Below are positions 27,310-36,416 of a stretch of DNA of 64,000 nt, piece after piece. Where the stretch lies: the NCBI RefSeq assembly GCF_000243155.2, contig NC_018017.1, forward strand, positions 1,860,001-1,924,000, read 5' to 3'. The position numbers and the translations under genes are program-made. The notes under the pieces were generated by a model. The model was given only the letters and a program-made list of their open reading frames with translations, searched no databases and was not told the DNA's origin. This DNA is from Desulfitobacterium dehalogenans ATCC 51507. GTDB taxonomy: Bacteria > Bacillota > Desulfitobacteriia > Desulfitobacteriales > Desulfitobacteriaceae. The number at the start of each line of letters is the position of its first letter. Positions within the stretch are counted from its first letter, which is position 1.

Positions 27310-27780
27310 TTATTTATGATATTTTCCGGTACATTCCTTAATCTGTAGTTCAATCACCGCAGTGCCTTTCACCATATTTTCCGGAAGCTCCTTACCAGCA
27401 AACTGCGGTGTGTATTTTTCAACTAATCTGTTTAGAACCTCACGTTTATAGGGGATATCTTCCAGAATATGTGCAGTTCCTATTACAACCACGCTGTTGT
27501 AAATGGCCTCTGTATCGCAGGCCATCCCTTCACCCGGCTGCAATCCCAACAACTCATCCACTTCAAAGCAAACCTTTGGATTATCCTTCACATTGTCAAT
27601 CTTTAATCCCTTGGGCAGTCCGTGCATATAAATAGTTCCGTTATAGTATAGAAAATGCATGGCAGTGACATAAGGATATCCGTCTCCGCGAACTGTTCCG
27701 AAGCGTCCAATATCCGCTCTTTGCAGGAGTGTGTCAATCTCCTCTTTTGTTAATTGAAAGTGTTTCATCCTGTTTTGCAT
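27310..27780 (-). CDS. Pyridoxamine-5'-phosphate-oxidase-like flavin protein (NimA-type)
   Basis: A 156-residue split-barrel protein of the PPOX family. The opening LTKEEIDTLLQRADIGRFGTV and PYVTAMHFLYYNGTIYMHG match NimA-like and related FMN- or haem-binding proteins. AGGAGG lies eight bases before the ATG at 27780. It is divergent from the MocR-type gene, with the promoters of both embedded in one palindrome. A link to vitamin B6 metabolism, reduction of nitro compounds or a cofactor salvage step is suggested by the neighbour only. Confidence 0.8.
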   Translation of the reverse strand: MQNRMKHFQLTKEEIDTLLQRADIGRFGTVRGDGYPYVTAMHFLYYNGTIYMHGLPKGLKIDNVKDNPKVCFEVDELLGLQPGEGMACDTEAIYNSVVVIGTAHILEDIPYKREVLNRLVEKYTPQFAGKELPENMVKGTAVIELQIKECTGKYHK

Positions 27781-27850
27781 ACATCATTCCTCCTAATTTT
27801 TATACATAAGGATGCCCCCGGTTTTTCCGATTGCTAACCATATGCTTTTA

Positions 27851-27898
27851 TTATATGCTAGAAGTGTACCTGTCAAAAGGTACACTTCTAGCATATAA
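27851..27898. promoter_or_regulatory. Large palindrome with divergent promoters (MocR operator)
   Basis: Perfect 21-base arms, beginning TTATATGCTAGAAGTGTACC at 27851 and mirrored to 27898, flank a six-base centre GTCAAA. A TATAAT -10 lies in each outer end, facing the PPOX gene (minus) and the MocR gene (plus). TTGACA on the minus strand sits at the centre. A further half-site GGTACACT occurs at about 27904. The layout fits a regulator that controls its own gene and the divergent neighbour. Confidence 0.8.
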
Positions 27899-27931
27899 TT
27901 ATGGGTACACTGAATGAGGGATGTATGAACA

Positions 27932-29341
27932 ATGATTTATATTGACAAAGAAATGGACACACCTTTATATGAACAGATTTACAGGCAAATACAAGAGGAC
28001 ATAATTTCCGGAAATCTTTCCCCGGGGACGCTGCTGCCCGGAATCCGAACTTTATCAAAGACGTTAGGTGTCGCGCGTAATACCGTGGATAAGGCCTATA
28101 CACAACTAGCGGTGGAGGGGTATATTTGCCCTCGAAAAGGTGCGGGTTTTGCCATAGAAAGCATCAGAGATTCTAAAAGGAGCGGTGAAATTCAAAATTT
28201 GTCCTGTGCGGTGACTGATGATTCAGGTCACGAGACAGAAGAGAGAAACCTTCCCTATGATTTTCAATATGGAAGTTTTCCTGACGAGTGCTTTCCTAAA
28301 GCGGCATGGAAAAAGTATATGCTGGAGGTGCTATCCTCACCCGATTCGTCATCTTATATGACGCAGTATCAGGATAAACAGGGGAACCGTTCCCTGCGCT
28401 GTGAACTTCGGAACTATTTGTACCAGACCCGCGGGGTGGTTTGTACAGAAGCCCAGATCCTCATCGGCTGTGGTCTGCATTATTCGCTGGATATTTTATG
28501 TAAGCTGTTTGCAAGCCATAAGAGGATTGCCATGGAGGAACCGGGATATAACGGAGCCAAAGAGGTATTTCAAAACAATGGGTTTTTGATACGCCATATT
28601 CCATCTACACAAGACGGACTTGACTTCTCAGGGCTAAAAACATTGGATGTCCCTGCTGTTTATGTAACACCGTCCCATCAGTTTCCTTATGGAACCGTCC
28701 TGCCGATTTCCAAACGACGGGAATTGCTGGAATGGGCAGCGGAAGAAAATGCTTATATCATTGAAGACGATTATGACAGCGAATACAGGTACGATGCAAA
28801 TCCGGTACCGTCCCTGCAGTCCATCGATGGCAATGACCGTGTTATTTATATCGGCACCTTTTCCAAATCTCTTTCTCCATCATTGCGCATCAATTACATG
28901 GTACTCCCTAAACATTTACTTGGGGCCTACCATCAGATGTTTTCTTCTTACAGCAGCCCCGTTACTTGGCTGACACAGGAAGTGCTGGCAAGATTTCTTC
29001 GCTCTGGCGATTATACCCGGCATGTGCGCCGGATGTGTGCAGTCTATCGAAAACGGCATGACGTTTTTGTCCAGCAGCTGTCGAAACAATTCGGGCCAAA
29101 AATCGTGCTGCACGGGCAAGGTGCAGGGTTGCATTTTTTGTTGGAGTTTTCGGATGGAGTGCATGCCGACCGGTTAATCCTGACCGCAAAGAAAGCAGGA
29201 GTCAGGGTATACCCGGTAACCCCGTTCTGGAGTGTTTCGGAAGCCTGCCCCCCCAATATGCTTTTTGCAGGGTACAGCCTGCTGAATGAGGGGCAGATAC
29301 AAGAGGGAATCCGCCTTTTGAAGCAAGCGTGGGCTCTATAG
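27932..29341 (+). CDS. MocR-type regulator: GntR HTH fused to aminotransferase-like domain
   Basis: A 469-residue regulator. Residues about 10-75 are a GntR winged helix (PLYEQIYRQIQEDIISGNLS; RTLSKTLGVARNTVDKAYTQ). Residues about 110-465 form a fold-type I aminotransferase-like domain, with the PLP lysine in YIGTFSKSLSPSLRINY (about 312) and the aspartate of EDDYDSEYRYD. Members such as PdxR and GabR sense PLP or its adducts. The divergent PPOX-like gene and the shared palindrome make that gene the likely target. A PdxR-like role is plausible but unproven. Confidence 0.88.
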   Translation: MIYIDKEMDTPLYEQIYRQIQEDIISGNLSPGTLLPGIRTLSKTLGVARNTVDKAYTQLAVEGYICPRKGAGFAIESIRDSKRSGEIQNLSCAVTDDSGHETEERNLPYDFQYGSFPDECFPKAAWKKYMLEVLSSPDSSSYMTQYQDKQGNRSLRCELRNYLYQTRGVVCTEAQILIGCGLHYSLDILCKLFASHKRIAMEEPGYNGAKEVFQNNGFLIRHIPSTQDGLDFSGLKTLDVPAVYVTPSHQFPYGTVLPISKRRELLEWAAEENAYIIEDDYDSEYRYDANPVPSLQSIDGNDRVIYIGTFSKSLSPSLRINYMVLPKHLLGAYHQMFSSYSSPVTWLTQEVLARFLRSGDYTRHVRRMCAVYRKRHDVFVQQLSKQFGPKIVLHGQGAGLHFLLEFSDGVHADRLILTAKKAGVRVYPVTPFWSVSEACPPNMLFAGYSLLNEGQIQEGIRLLKQAWAL

Positions 29342-29440
29342 AAATTATGGTGCAAAATCGGAAGACGTGATACTAAAAATAAAGTACATTTAACCACATA
29401 AGAAAAAGGATAGAAGAGCTACAGATATGCTTACCGGGTA

Positions 29441-29469
29441 TTGACAAATTCGCTGGCGGACCTTAAACT
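29441..29469 (+). promoter_or_regulatory. Promoter of the NiCo riboswitch/cation-efflux unit
   Basis: TTGACA (29441-29446), 17-base spacer, TAAACT (29464-29469), about 30 bases before the riboswitch. Confidence 0.7.
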
Positions 29470-29496
29470 AGTAACATATTAAATTAAATACAAATA

Positions 29497-29580
29497 TAAT
29501 AGAGCAGGCGATCGGTATAAAAGCCGATGGGGCTGGGCTGGGAAACCGGCAGCAGGAAGAATACCTGTGGGACTATAATT
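29497..29580 (+). ncRNA. NiCo (czcD) riboswitch
   Basis: The element contains AGAGCAGGCGATCGG, the paired ATCGGT/GCCGAT arm, GGGCTGGGCTGGGAAACCGG, CAGCAGG and finally CCTGTGGGACT. This order and wording match the four-way-junction aptamer for Ni2+/Co2+ known upstream of czcD-type genes. Ligand binding normally prevents the following terminator. The downstream gene is a cation diffusion facilitator, which is the textbook partner. Confidence 0.88.
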
Positions 29581-29611
29581 GAAATAATTATTGTGCCACA
29601 GGTATTTTTTT
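29563..29611 (+). terminator. Riboswitch expression-platform terminator
   Basis: ACCTGTGG...CCACAGGT with an inner ATAATT/AATTAT pairing, followed by ATTTTTTT. Its 5' arm is the last aptamer segment, so aptamer and terminator folds exclude each other. Confidence 0.85.
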
Positions 29612-29632
29612 ACCAAAAAGAGGAGGGGTATC

Positions 29633-30508
29633 TTGAATACCGCAAATAGGAAGGTAAAGGTTGCCGCATTATCCATCGTATCGAATTCGGTGCTGATCAT
29701 TCTCAAGGTTACAGCAGGTTTGCTAAGCGGATCCATCAGTATTATTTCCGAAGCCATACATTCCGGTATGGATCTCATCGCTTCCATCATCGCATTTTTC
29801 TCGGTGAGGATGTCGTCAAAGCCTGCTGATCGGAAGCATCCCTACGGTCACGGGAAAATTGAAAATGTTTCAGGTGTTCTGGAGGGCCTGCTGATTTTTG
29901 TGGCAGCCTGCCTTATCATAGCTGAGGCCATAAAAAAGATACAACACCCCGTGGAAATTTCTCAAACATGGGTGGCTATAGCGGTCATGCTGTTTTCCGG
30001 TGTTGTGAACACCCTGGTTTCCAGGATTCTCTACAAGGTGGCCAAAGAAGAGGATTCCATAGCGCTGGAGGCAGATGCCCTGCACCTGAAAACAGATGTG
30101 TATACCTCTCTTGGCGTCGCGGTTGGCCTTCTGTTGATCTGGATTACGAAAATCAACATACTTGACCCGATTGCGGCCATATTGGTGGCACTGCTGATCA
30201 TAAAGGAAGCCTTTGTGCTTTGCAAAAATGCCTTCGAACCGCTTCTGGACACAAAATTGTCGGATGAGGACGAAATGAAGATCAAGACTATTATGGATAG
30301 CTATCATGGCAAAATATTGGATTATCATAACTTGCGTACCAGAAAATCCGGCAACATCAAATATATTGACTGCCATCTTACGGTTAGTGAGGGTCTGACC
30401 ATTCGCGAAACCCATGAAATGAGCGATGAAATGGAACGGGAGCTGGAACTGGCCTTGAAGAATACAAATGTCAACATCCATTTTGAGCCAGGAAAGGATG
30501 GACAGTGA
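29633..30508 (+). CDS. Cation diffusion facilitator transporter, probable Ni2+/Co2+ exporter
   Basis: A 291-residue CDF transporter. TTG at 29633 is the start because AGAGGAGGGG lies ahead and the ATG-type frame opening at 29591 would lie inside the terminator. Six membrane helices are expected. Metal-site residues are visible in HSGMD (helix 2) and DALHLKTDV (the HxxxD of helix 5), with HPYGHGKIE in the loop. A cytoplasmic domain (about 205-290) ends with the conserved VNIHFEP. The riboswitch in front indicates induction by nickel or cobalt and hence efflux of those ions, likely relevant to an organism that imports much nickel/cobalt for enzymes. Confidence 0.92.
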   Translation: MNTANRKVKVAALSIVSNSVLIILKVTAGLLSGSISIISEAIHSGMDLIASIIAFFSVRMSSKPADRKHPYGHGKIENVSGVLEGLLIFVAACLIIAEAIKKIQHPVEISQTWVAIAVMLFSGVVNTLVSRILYKVAKEEDSIALEADALHLKTDVYTSLGVAVGLLLIWITKINILDPIAAILVALLIIKEAFVLCKNAFEPLLDTKLSDEDEMKIKTIMDSYHGKILDYHNLRTRKSGNIKYIDCHLTVSEGLTIRETHEMSDEMERELELALKNTNVNIHFEPGKDGQ

Positions 30509-30542
30509 GCCCGCCCTGCTGATTTACGGTCAGCAGGGCGGC
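30509..30542. terminator. Terminator between the convergent CDF and PucR genes
   Basis: GCCCGCCCTGCTGA / TCAGCAGGGCGGC around a seven-base loop; placed between two convergent stops. Confidence 0.75.
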
Positions 30543-30548
30543 TTCCTG

Positions 30549-31775
30549 TCAAGCCAATAATTTTTCAATAGTGTGAAGCCGTTTAATTTTAAGAGCTGCC
30601 ATGATATCCAGGCGGGTATGGTTATCCGTCAAGGACTTACCTAAGATGTTTTCAATTTTATTCAAGCGGTAGCGCAAGGTATTAGGGTGCATGAAGATCG
30701 CTTTGGCGGTTTTGTTCACGTCAAATTGGTTCTCGGCAAAGCTCTCCAGGAGGGCTATAAGGGAACTTTCCGGATCATCTTGTTTGTGCAATTCCCCCAG
30801 AACATGGACATAGTATTCTTTTAAGTCCTGGAGATCATGTTTATACAGGATTCGTTCCAAGCCGAGTTCACTGAAGAAGGGAACAGGTATTTCTAATAGC
30901 TTTCCCATTTCAAAAGCCACTTTAGCTTCCTGATAACTGCGAAAAAGCTCGGTGGATTCGGAATAAACCTGTCCTACTCCACAGGTTACCAGATTATTTA
31001 ATTCCGTGGTTCTGATTTGAGAAAAAGTTTTTTCAGCAAAACCAAGTATTTCTTCCTTTTGCAAAGCAGATTTATCCGCCTGAAGAGGAACGAGGATCAC
31101 CAGTTCATTTTGGCGGAGGATGAGTGCCGGGTTTTTATAATAGTTATCGATGAAAATTTCTTCTATGATGCGGGAGAGAAAATCCATAAGATGATGCCCC
31201 GGATTATGATGCTCCGGATCAGGAAGGAGAAAAACCATAACCGTATGGGGGCGACTGAAATTCCAGCCCCACACTTCTCCGGTAGCAATGATATCTTCAC
31301 TGCGTTTAAGGTTTCCGTAAAGCAGATCATAGAGAAAGGCATTTTTAAACTTGCTTTGCTCCTGCTTAAGCTCTAACCGGCTCTGGAGGTGGACGGCATA
31401 GAGTGATGATGTATAATCCAACAGGGGTTGAAAGGCTTCTCGATCCGGATTATCTTCATCACTAAGAATGAAAATATACCCAATGACACGGCCAAGGGGA
31501 GCAATAGCACGACCTATGGCACGTACCTTAAAAGTACCCGCAGAGATATGACAGAGAAAAAGGCTTTCGTCATGGATCCGAGGGTCATCCAGTTCAACTT
31601 GAAAGAATTCACAATCATAGTGAGAAGAGGAGGCAACCAGTTTATAAGCAGAAGTTGAAACCAGTACAGGCCGATTAATGACCTTAGCTAAAGTATGGGT
31701 CAGAAGATCTAACCCCTGTCCTGAAGCCATAACCAATTCTTGCATATAATCCGGAACGGAAAATTGCTTGTTCAT
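30549..31775 (-). CDS. PucR/CdaR-type regulator of the first dmsABC-like operon
   Basis: A 408-residue regulator. ATG at 31775 follows AAAGGTGG; the GTG 18 bases upstream overlaps that site. Residues about 1-150 look like a GAF-type sensor domain (ELVMASGQGLDLLTHTLAKV; AIAPLGRVIGYIFIL). Then comes the hallmark LYDLLYGNLKR, a GGDEF-like central domain (CGVGQVYSESTELFRSYQEA) and a C-terminal PucR-type helix-turn-helix (NKTAKAIFMHPNTLRYRLNK). It is transcribed away from the dmsABC genes at 32116. Two close paralogues at 40709 and 50114 sit in the same position relative to their own operons. The ligand is unknown. Confidence 0.88.
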   Translation of the reverse strand: MNKQFSVPDYMQELVMASGQGLDLLTHTLAKVINRPVLVSTSAYKLVASSSHYDCEFFQVELDDPRIHDESLFLCHISAGTFKVRAIGRAIAPLGRVIGYIFILSDEDNPDREAFQPLLDYTSSLYAVHLQSRLELKQEQSKFKNAFLYDLLYGNLKRSEDIIATGEVWGWNFSRPHTVMVFLLPDPEHHNPGHHLMDFLSRIIEEIFIDNYYKNPALILRQNELVILVPLQADKSALQKEEILGFAEKTFSQIRTTELNNLVTCGVGQVYSESTELFRSYQEAKVAFEMGKLLEIPVPFFSELGLERILYKHDLQDLKEYYVHVLGELHKQDDPESSLIALLESFAENQFDVNKTAKAIFMHPNTLRYRLNKIENILGKSLTDNHTRLDIMAALKIKRLHTIEKLLA

Positions 31776-32115
31776 ATAGACCACCTTTCTCACGATTTAC
31801 CAAGGAAAAGCTCAGGGGTTCATTCTAGGCGACTCTTAAAAGTTAGGGTAGAATGGTATTTATAGTTATAGATTAATTTTGATTCTATAAGGGATGATTG
31901 TAAAGTCCTTTAATCTGTATCCCGGAATAAAAAAAGCGTGGCTTTTTTGTACTTGTGAACATATGACCAAAATGGGCGGCAAGCTATACTGATTATAGAT
32001 TCGGGAGCGGCTCTCGTCAAATAAGAGGAAGTATGTTCCTTTTTTATTGCGAAGAGGCACAGAATTTCGCTCAGGCATGATGGAACGCTGATTTAAAAGG
32101 GAGGTTCAAGGTACT
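31776..32115. promoter_or_regulatory. Divergent control region pucR1/dmsABC1
   Basis: 340 bases without a gene. Visible elements are a dyad TATAGATTAATTTTGATTCT (about 31867-31886, closed by ATA), a terminator-like hairpin AAAAAAAGC-GTG-GCTTTTTTG (31929-31949) on the dmsA side, and the string TTTTTTGTACTTGTGAAC just after it. The hairpin could act as a leader attenuator for the operon. Confidence 0.45.
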
Positions 32116-34770
32116 ATGTCAAGTTTTCTTAAAAAAGTAACGGATAAAACCATAAGCCGCAGGAGTTTCTTAAAAGCAACTGCGGCAGGTACTGCCGGCT
32201 TGGCACTGACCGGTTGCGGGAGTGTCTTAGCACCGGCGGGGGGAAAGATCAATGCGGTGGGAGAGGAGCAAGGAGAATGGATCTCGGCAGCCTGCTGGCA
32301 TAACTGCGGTGGACGATGTTTGAACAAAGCACTGGTGGTGGATGGAGTAGTCATTCGCCAGAAAACAGATGATACCCATGAAGATTCTCCAGACTACCCA
32401 CAACAGAGAGGTTGTTTGAGAGGACGCTCTCAACGCCAGCAGGTCTTTGGCGCGGATCGGTTGAAATACCCCATGAAACGCAAACATTGGCAGCCCGGCG
32501 GAGGGGATAAATCCCTGCGCGGTCAGGATGAATGGGAGCGGATCAGCTGGGATGAAGCCTTGGCTTATATTGCCGATGAATTGAATCGGGTGAAAAAAGA
32601 CTATGGCAACCGTTCGATTCTGCATATTGGAGGATGGAGCAGCCGAATTACGGATATCTCAAGAACCTTGGGATTGTATGGGGGATATTGCGAATACTGG
32701 AATACCAACTCTTTCGGCAGTTGGGCCATGACACCTAAAACCGTTGGTTTTATGCAATTAGGAGTATGGGATCAGACGGTGAATGATCGTTTTGATCTGC
32801 GGAACTGTGAGACCATTATCATGCTCAGCATGAATCCGGCCTGGAGTGCGATGGGAAGTTCCAGTTGGCACTATAGGCAAGCCAAGAAAGCCGGAGCGAA
32901 ATTTATCGGGATTGACCCCTTTTTCAATGCTACCTATTCTATGTTGGGTGCACAGTGGGTACCGGTCCGACCAAGTACGGACGCAGCCTTGCTGTTAGCC
33001 ATTGCCTATGTCCTCATTACCAAAGATCACCCGACCCTTAATCCTTTGATTGATTGGGAGTTTTTAAATAAGTGTGCTATTGGCTTTGATGCAGAGCATA
33101 TGCCGGAAGGTGAAGATCCTAAAGGCAATTTCAAAGACCATGTGCTCGGGACTTACGACGGTGTTCCTAAAACACCGGAATGGGCCAGTGAAATTTGTGG
33201 AGTGTCTGAAGACCAGATCGAGAAATTAGCGCTGGAGTTCCGAAAAGATAAAAAGGTAGCCTTCATCTGCGGGATGGCTTCCGGAAGAACCAGAAACTCG
33301 GATAATCTGCCGCAATTGATTATGACCATCGGAGCCATGACCGGTCATATGGGCAAATCCGGACATATGACCGGCAGTACCATGCATGCCACATCCGGCA
33401 ATGGGGGCCCGGCTCTGGTGTGTGCGGGTTCCAACGGCCTGCCGGGGATCCCTAATCCCGTAGATGACAGTATTAATGCAGGTCAGGTCTGGGACGCGAT
33501 CCTAAACGGCAAATACAACTTCACCGGAAGCGGGGACTTCACTTCAGCCGACCAATACAAACCTGGTGAAGAAAGAGATATCGATATTCGGATCATTTAT
33601 CATTCAGGCGGTGCGACGTTGCAGACCAACGATGGGATGACCAAAGGGATCGAAGCCCATCGCAAGGTGGATTTGGTTGTCTCTCATTCTCAGTTCGTCA
33701 CCACAAATTCCAAGTATGCAGATATTGTCCTCCCGGTAACAACGGAGTGGGAGAAAATCGGCGGTTTCTCCGGAGGAACCTTGGTGCACAGCGGCAACCG
33801 TGAAATGATTATTATGTATTCCCAAATCTCGGAACCCCTTTACGAAGCCAGGAGTGATCAATGGATCGCCATAGAACTGGCCAAGAAGTTGGGAATCGAT
33901 GAAAAAGAAGCCTTCCCCTTTGATGAGAAGCAGCAGTTCTTTAATGCCTTGGCCAGCACTACAGTAGTCAATGAAGATGGGAAGACCTACGGGCCCTTGG
34001 TGACCATAACCCAGGAAGATATTGATGAGTTAGGAGTGACCGGCAAGCCCCAAACTGGGAAAATCACTTATCGTGAACTCAAGGAAAAGGGAGTATATCA
34101 AGTTAAACGCTATCCAGGGGATAATTATGGGTATATTGCCTATGAAGATTTTGTCCGGGATCCTGAGAATAATCCCTTAAGCTCAGAAAGCGGCAAGTTG
34201 GAAATCTATAGCCGAAAGTTGGCGAAAACCATCAATGACATGGGATTTAGTACAATTCAGCCGATTCCATCCTATATCAAACCTGCCGGGGGATTTGAAG
34301 ATACCTTCCAGGAATGGGAGGGTAAAGCCAAAGGAGAATATCCCTATCAGGTGATCAATCCTCATTACCTTCGCCGTTCCCACACCGTTTTCGATAATGT
34401 GAAATGGCTTCAGGAAGCTTGGCCTAATCCTGTTTTCTTGAATACCAACGATGCCAGGGACAATGGCCTTGCCGATGGGGATACGGTTCTGATTACCAGT
34501 CCCTATGGAAAAATCTTAAGAAATGCCTGCCTTACAGAACGAGTAAGACCCGGAGTCGTTGCTCTGCCTCATGGCGCCTGGGTGGATATGGATGAAAAAA
34601 CGGGAATCGATGTGGGTGGCGCGGATAATATCCTCAGTGGCCAAATCCCGACCGGGCAGGGAGTTTCAGGGTTTAATACCGGGATTGCCCGGATTGAGAA
34701 ATACACACAATCCAAACTCATTCCCGATGTAGAAAAAGCAGCAAGAATCGTATTCCAGGAAGGGGTGTAA
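32116..34770 (+). CDS. dmsA: DmsA-like molybdoenzyme catalytic subunit 1 (Tat lipoprotein type)
   Basis: An 884-residue catalytic subunit of the Ser-type DMSO-reductase family. Tat signal ISRRSFLK (13-20) is followed by a lipobox-like LTGC (C34), suggesting Tat export and lipid anchoring outside the membrane. [4Fe-4S] ligands are C60, C64, C68 and C100 (CX3CX3CX31C). The presumed molybdenum ligand is S199 in NTNSFGSW. The terminal region includes the MGD-binding DARDNGLADGDTVLI and GVSGFNTGIARIEKY. Co-transcribed with dmsB and dmsC. DMSO, other S- or N-oxides, or unrelated substrates are possible; the substrate cannot be assigned. More divergent from copies 2 and 3 than those are from each other. 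Confidence 0.88.
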   Translation: MSSFLKKVTDKTISRRSFLKATAAGTAGLALTGCGSVLAPAGGKINAVGEEQGEWISAACWHNCGGRCLNKALVVDGVVIRQKTDDTHEDSPDYPQQRGCLRGRSQRQQVFGADRLKYPMKRKHWQPGGGDKSLRGQDEWERISWDEALAYIADELNRVKKDYGNRSILHIGGWSSRITDISRTLGLYGGYCEYWNTNSFGSWAMTPKTVGFMQLGVWDQTVNDRFDLRNCETIIMLSMNPAWSAMGSSSWHYRQAKKAGAKFIGIDPFFNATYSMLGAQWVPVRPSTDAALLLAIAYVLITKDHPTLNPLIDWEFLNKCAIGFDAEHMPEGEDPKGNFKDHVLGTYDGVPKTPEWASEICGVSEDQIEKLALEFRKDKKVAFICGMASGRTRNSDNLPQLIMTIGAMTGHMGKSGHMTGSTMHATSGNGGPALVCAGSNGLPGIPNPVDDSINAGQVWDAILNGKYNFTGSGDFTSADQYKPGEERDIDIRIIYHSGGATLQTNDGMTKGIEAHRKVDLVVSHSQFVTTNSKYADIVLPVTTEWEKIGGFSGGTLVHSGNREMIIMYSQISEPLYEARSDQWIAIELAKKLGIDEKEAFPFDEKQQFFNALASTTVVNEDGKTYGPLVTITQEDIDELGVTGKPQTGKITYRELKEKGVYQVKRYPGDNYGYIAYEDFVRDPENNPLSSESGKLEIYSRKLAKTINDMGFSTIQPIPSYIKPAGGFEDTFQEWEGKAKGEYPYQVINPHYLRRSHTVFDNVKWLQEAWPNPVFLNTNDARDNGLADGDTVLITSPYGKILRNACLTERVRPGVVALPHGAWVDMDEKTGIDVGGADNILSGQIPTGQGVSGFNTGIARIEKYTQSKLIPDVEKAARIVFQEGV

Positions 34771-34776
34771 GGAAAA

Positions 34777-35355
34777 ATGGGTAAAAAAGGTTTTTACTTT
34801 GATATGGAAGCCTGCATCGGCTGTCGCACTTGCCAGATTGCCTGCAAAGATAAAAATAATAACGATATTGGCGTGTTATACCGTCGGGTAAAGAATTTTG
34901 AGACCGGTGTTTATCCACGACCTGATGCTTTCAACTATTCCTCTTCCTGCAACCACTGTGCCGAGGCCAAATGTGTCAAGGGGTGCCCCACCGGTGCCAT
35001 GCATTATGCAGAGGATGGTACTGTGCAGCACGATAAGGATAAATGCATCGGCTGTAAATATTGCATCTGGAACTGTCCCTATGGTGCACCTCAATTCATT
35101 GAAGAAAGCGGCATCGTGGGGAAATGCGACAGCTGCAAGGGCCTTCGTGACAGCGGAGAAAACCCTGCCTGTGTGGATGCATGTATTATGCGCTGCCTGG
35201 AATTTGGGGACTTAGATGAACTTAAGGCAAAGTATGGCGACCGCTTTGTTCAGGAGTTGCCTATTCTGCCCTCTGCAAAGCTTACAAATCCATCGGTGCT
35301 GATTAAGCCCAAGGATTGTGCTTTAGACTCCAATTCTCGTGAGAAAGAGGTGTAA
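34777..35355 (+). CDS. dmsB: DmsB-like four-cluster Fe-S subunit 1
   Basis: A 192-residue electron-transfer subunit. Four cysteine groups are present: CIGCRTCQIACK, CNHCAEAKCVKGCP, CIGCKYCIWNCP and CDSCKGLR...CVDACIM, giving four [4Fe-4S] clusters as in E. coli DmsB. No signal peptide, so export with DmsA is expected. It starts six bases after dmsA1. The third group has WNCP like DmsB, which distinguishes it from PsrB-type subunits. Confidence 0.93.
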   Translation: MGKKGFYFDMEACIGCRTCQIACKDKNNNDIGVLYRRVKNFETGVYPRPDAFNYSSSCNHCAEAKCVKGCPTGAMHYAEDGTVQHDKDKCIGCKYCIWNCPYGAPQFIEESGIVGKCDSCKGLRDSGENPACVDACIMRCLEFGDLDELKAKYGDRFVQELPILPSAKLTNPSVLIKPKDCALDSNSREKEV

Positions 35356-35358
35356 TCA

Positions 35359-36237
35359 GTGGAAAACCTATCCTTAATCCTATTCTCAATCTGCATTCAG
35401 GCGGCTATCGGCATTATGATCTTCGTGGCTCTGGGCAAATCCTTCAACAAGGAAGGACAATTTAAAACGGCGATAGTCACAGCCGCCGGCCTGGCTATTG
35501 TCGGGTTTCTCGCCTCTCTGCTGCACTTGGGTAAACCCCTTGCCGCACTGAACTCCCTTCTCCACTTCAGCACCTCCTGGCTGAGCCGGGAAATCTGGTT
35601 CACCGGTGCCTTTACTGGGATAACCCTTTTAATAGCCTTATTGGTGATTGCCAGACCTTCGGCCAAAGGTGCGGTCAATGCTTTGGCTCCCCTTGTCGCA
35701 GTGGTGGGTTTAGTTGATGTTTATATGATGGCTTCGATCTATGGCTTTGCCTCGGTGCCGGCCTGGCAGCACGGTTCCCTAACGATTGAGTTCTATGCGG
35801 CCGCCATCTCCATGGGAGCCGTCATGTTTCTCGCGTTAAGCGGACAGGAAGCTGTTAAAGTGAAAAAACCTGCCTCTCTGGCAGTGGGCGCTGTGGTAAT
35901 CGTGCAGGTAGCGGCTATGGTGCTCTACTATATCCAGCTGGGAACCAGCGGGAATGGGGCAGCCGGGCAAAGCCTTGCTCTCTTGAACAGCATGAGCGGA
36001 ATCATGGCCATGAAATGGATGTTGATTCTCTTTGGAGCAGGATTGCTGTTCTTCCCCGTGGGTAAAGGAGGGACGAAGGTATCTGCCGGTCAAGATGCCG
36101 TTCAAGCAGCGGCAACTACTGAAGGTGCTGTTGATACGGCAGTCTATCTTGCAGCAGCCTTAGTGGTTGTAGGCCAGATATTAGGCCGATATCTCTTTTA
36201 TGCAATTATGGTTGTGAATACTGTTGGATTAAGTTAA
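35359..36237 (+). CDS. dmsC: DmsC-like membrane anchor 1
   Basis: A 292-residue protein with eight hydrophobic helices, family DmsC: menaquinol oxidation and attachment of the A-B dimer to the membrane. Typical wording is LLHLGKPLAALNSLLHFSTS and SWLSREIWFTGAFTG. GTG start at 35359 after GAGGTG, three bases after the dmsB stop. The family has no haem. It ends in a convergent arrangement with the second dmsC. Confidence 0.9.
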   Translation: MENLSLILFSICIQAAIGIMIFVALGKSFNKEGQFKTAIVTAAGLAIVGFLASLLHLGKPLAALNSLLHFSTSWLSREIWFTGAFTGITLLIALLVIARPSAKGAVNALAPLVAVVGLVDVYMMASIYGFASVPAWQHGSLTIEFYAAAISMGAVMFLALSGQEAVKVKKPASLAVGAVVIVQVAAMVLYYIQLGTSGNGAAGQSLALLNSMSGIMAMKWMLILFGAGLLFFPVGKGGTKVSAGQDAVQAAATTEGAVDTAVYLAAALVVVGQILGRYLFYAIMVVNTVGLS

Positions 36238-36251
36238 GGTTAATAAATGTC

Positions 36252-36283
36252 AGGGAACCAGGGGAGATTTACCTTGGTTCCCT
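36252..36283 (+). terminator. Terminator of the first dmsABC-like operon
   Basis: AGGGAACCA / TGGTTCCCT with a 14-base loop, followed by ATTTAATT. Confidence 0.7.
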
Positions 36284-36346
36284 ATTTAATTGTCATCAAG
36301 ATAACAATGGTTGGCAAGGAGGATGGAATTTAAGAAGTTCAATAAT

Positions 36347-36382
36347 TCACCCCTCCCCACAGTGATCTGTAAGGAGGGGTGA
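36347..36382 (-). terminator. Hairpin at the end of the second dmsABC-like operon
   Basis: TCACCCCTCC / GGAGGGGTGA with a 16-base loop, 35 bases beyond the dmsC2 stop on the minus strand. It lacks a clear T-run, so the terminator call is moderate. Confidence 0.5.
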
Positions 36383-36416
36383 GGAGAGAGATGTAGTCTT
36401 TTAGCTTTGGCAATGA

